Assembly: GCA_016841005.1 (NCBI GenBank)
Contig: JAEORG010000151.1
Location: 1-24,022 of the forward strand
Length of the DNA stretch: 24,022 nt
DNA from: Candidatus Thorarchaeota archaeon
GTDB lineage: Archaea > Asgardarchaeota > Thorarchaeia > Thorarchaeales > Thorarchaeaceae
Reading direction: 5' to 3'
Within the stretch, counting starts at the first letter, position 1; each line of letters begins with the position of its first letter. Of this stretch, positions 23,480 to 24,022 are shown piece by piece. The notes under the pieces were generated by a model, which saw nothing but the letters and a program-made list of their open reading frames with translations, ran no database searches and was not told the DNA's origin. The position numbers and the translations under genes are program-made.

Positions 23480-24022
23480 TTGAATGTATCAGAAAAAAAA
23501 CCCCGTAAACTAAAAATCTGGTTCCTCGAAGTTCGTGCACCTTTTTTGACTGCCTCAATTGTACCTGTCCTATTAGGAACTGCAATAGCATGGTCTACCA
23601 GAGGTGTGTTGTTACCTGATGTTTTTCTTCTAACTCTAATTGCTGGAGTATGCTTACACATCGGAGCTAATGTTTCGAATGATTACTTTGATCATACAAG
23701 CGATCTAAGCGGGAGTGACGATATCAATGTAGACTTCATTCGACCTTTCACTGGGGGTAGTAGAATGATTCAACTTGGGTATCTATCCCCTCGAGAAGTA
23801 CTTGCAGGTTCGATGGTGTTTTTTGCTATTGCTGGTATCATTGGCATCTATCTTGCATTAACTCGTGATCTGTTCATTCTTGTACTTGGTATCATAGGTG
23901 CAGGTTCAGGTTTCTTCTACACAGCTCCACCATTCAGATTCGTAAAACGTGGAATTGGAGAGTTCTTCATAGGGTTGAACTTTGGCGTCTTGATGGCTTT
24001 CGGTGCATATTTTGCACAAGCA
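23480..24022 (+). CDS. UbiA-family prenyltransferase, MenA-like (runs off the right edge)
   Basis: The visible 181 codons encode the first part of a membrane aromatic prenyltransferase. The first Asp motif is NVSNDYFDHTSD (an NDxxDxxxD pattern that binds Mg and prenyl diphosphate), preceded by helix LLTLIAGVCLHIGA and followed by DFIRPFTGGSRMIQLGYLSPREV. GGSR followed by a leucine-rich helix and FFYTAPPFRFVKRGIGE are typical of 1,4-dihydroxy-2-naphthoate polyprenyltransferase (MenA) and its archaeal relatives. The second Asp motif is beyond the window. Archaeal lipid-type UbiA (DGGGP synthase) is a less likely alternative. The start is TTG 23480, with GAGG at 23467-23470; the only earlier in-frame codons end at a stop at 23459, and the ATG at 23484 is in another frame. 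It is divergent from the polyprenyl synthase gene over 128 bases. Confidence 0.9.
   Translation, partial: MNVSEKKPRKLKIWFLEVRAPFLTASIVPVLLGTAIAWSTRGVLLPDVFLLTLIAGVCLHIGANVSNDYFDHTSDLSGSDDINVDFIRPFTGGSRMIQLGYLSPREVLAGSMVFFAIAGIIGIYLALTRDLFILVLGIIGAGSGFFYTAPPFRFVKRGIGEFFIGLNFGVLMAFGAYFAQA

Noticed and set aside
1..24022. CRISPR array, integrated virus or defence island
   Set aside because: No regularly spaced direct repeats, integrase, tRNA attachment site or recognised defence genes were seen.

Overview
The window reads as a piece of an archaeal chromosome. Archaeal signs are a geranylgeranyl-reductase-type flavoprotein, an MtrH-like methyltransferase, TATA-type boxes about 25 bases before several starts, GGAGG/AGGTG ribosome-binding sites, and frequent TTG and GTG starts. 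It also carries bacterial-type MutS and MutL, a MenA-like prenyltransferase and GlcD/GlcF-type redox proteins. This mix would fit an Asgard-type (for example Thorarchaeota-like) or other mixotrophic archaeon, but that placement is inference: no rRNA or other marker lies here. No CRISPR array, rRNA or tRNA was recognised.

Layout. Bases 1-3930 (minus strand): ribulose-phosphate 3-epimerase, a TalC-type transaldolase, a YtcJ-like amidohydrolase and the N-terminal half of MutL. Bases 4004-6417 (minus): a two-gene ABC exporter with a well-marked promoter and a 16-base perfect palindrome beside its TATA box. Bases 6711-8477: two divergent membrane proteins of unknown function. Bases 8467-11009 (minus): an MtrH-like methyltransferase followed by a RACo-like corrinoid-protein reactivator. 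Bases 11010-11357 hold a decayed coding relic framed by a 14-base inverted repeat. Bases 11358-13130: two divergent unknown genes, one possibly nuclease-like and one with a PH-like N-terminus. Bases 13127-15730 (minus): full-length mutS. Bases 15866-17059 (plus): a geranylgeranyl-reductase-family gene, perhaps followed by a 56-residue ORF.

The most distinctive unit is the minus-strand operon at 22139-17253: a possible 19-residue leader peptide, a GlcD-like flavoprotein with a fused C-terminal membrane domain, a four-helix His-containing membrane protein, a second GlcD-like flavoprotein, and a GlcF/HdrD-like iron-sulfur protein. Together they look like a membrane-bound flavin/iron-sulfur dehydrogenase that could pass electrons to a quinone. 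Next to it are a long-chain polyprenyl diphosphate synthase and, divergently, a MenA-like prenyltransferase cut by the window end. These could supply the quinone tail and its attachment step, so the right third may be a respiratory module; this link is inferred from position only.
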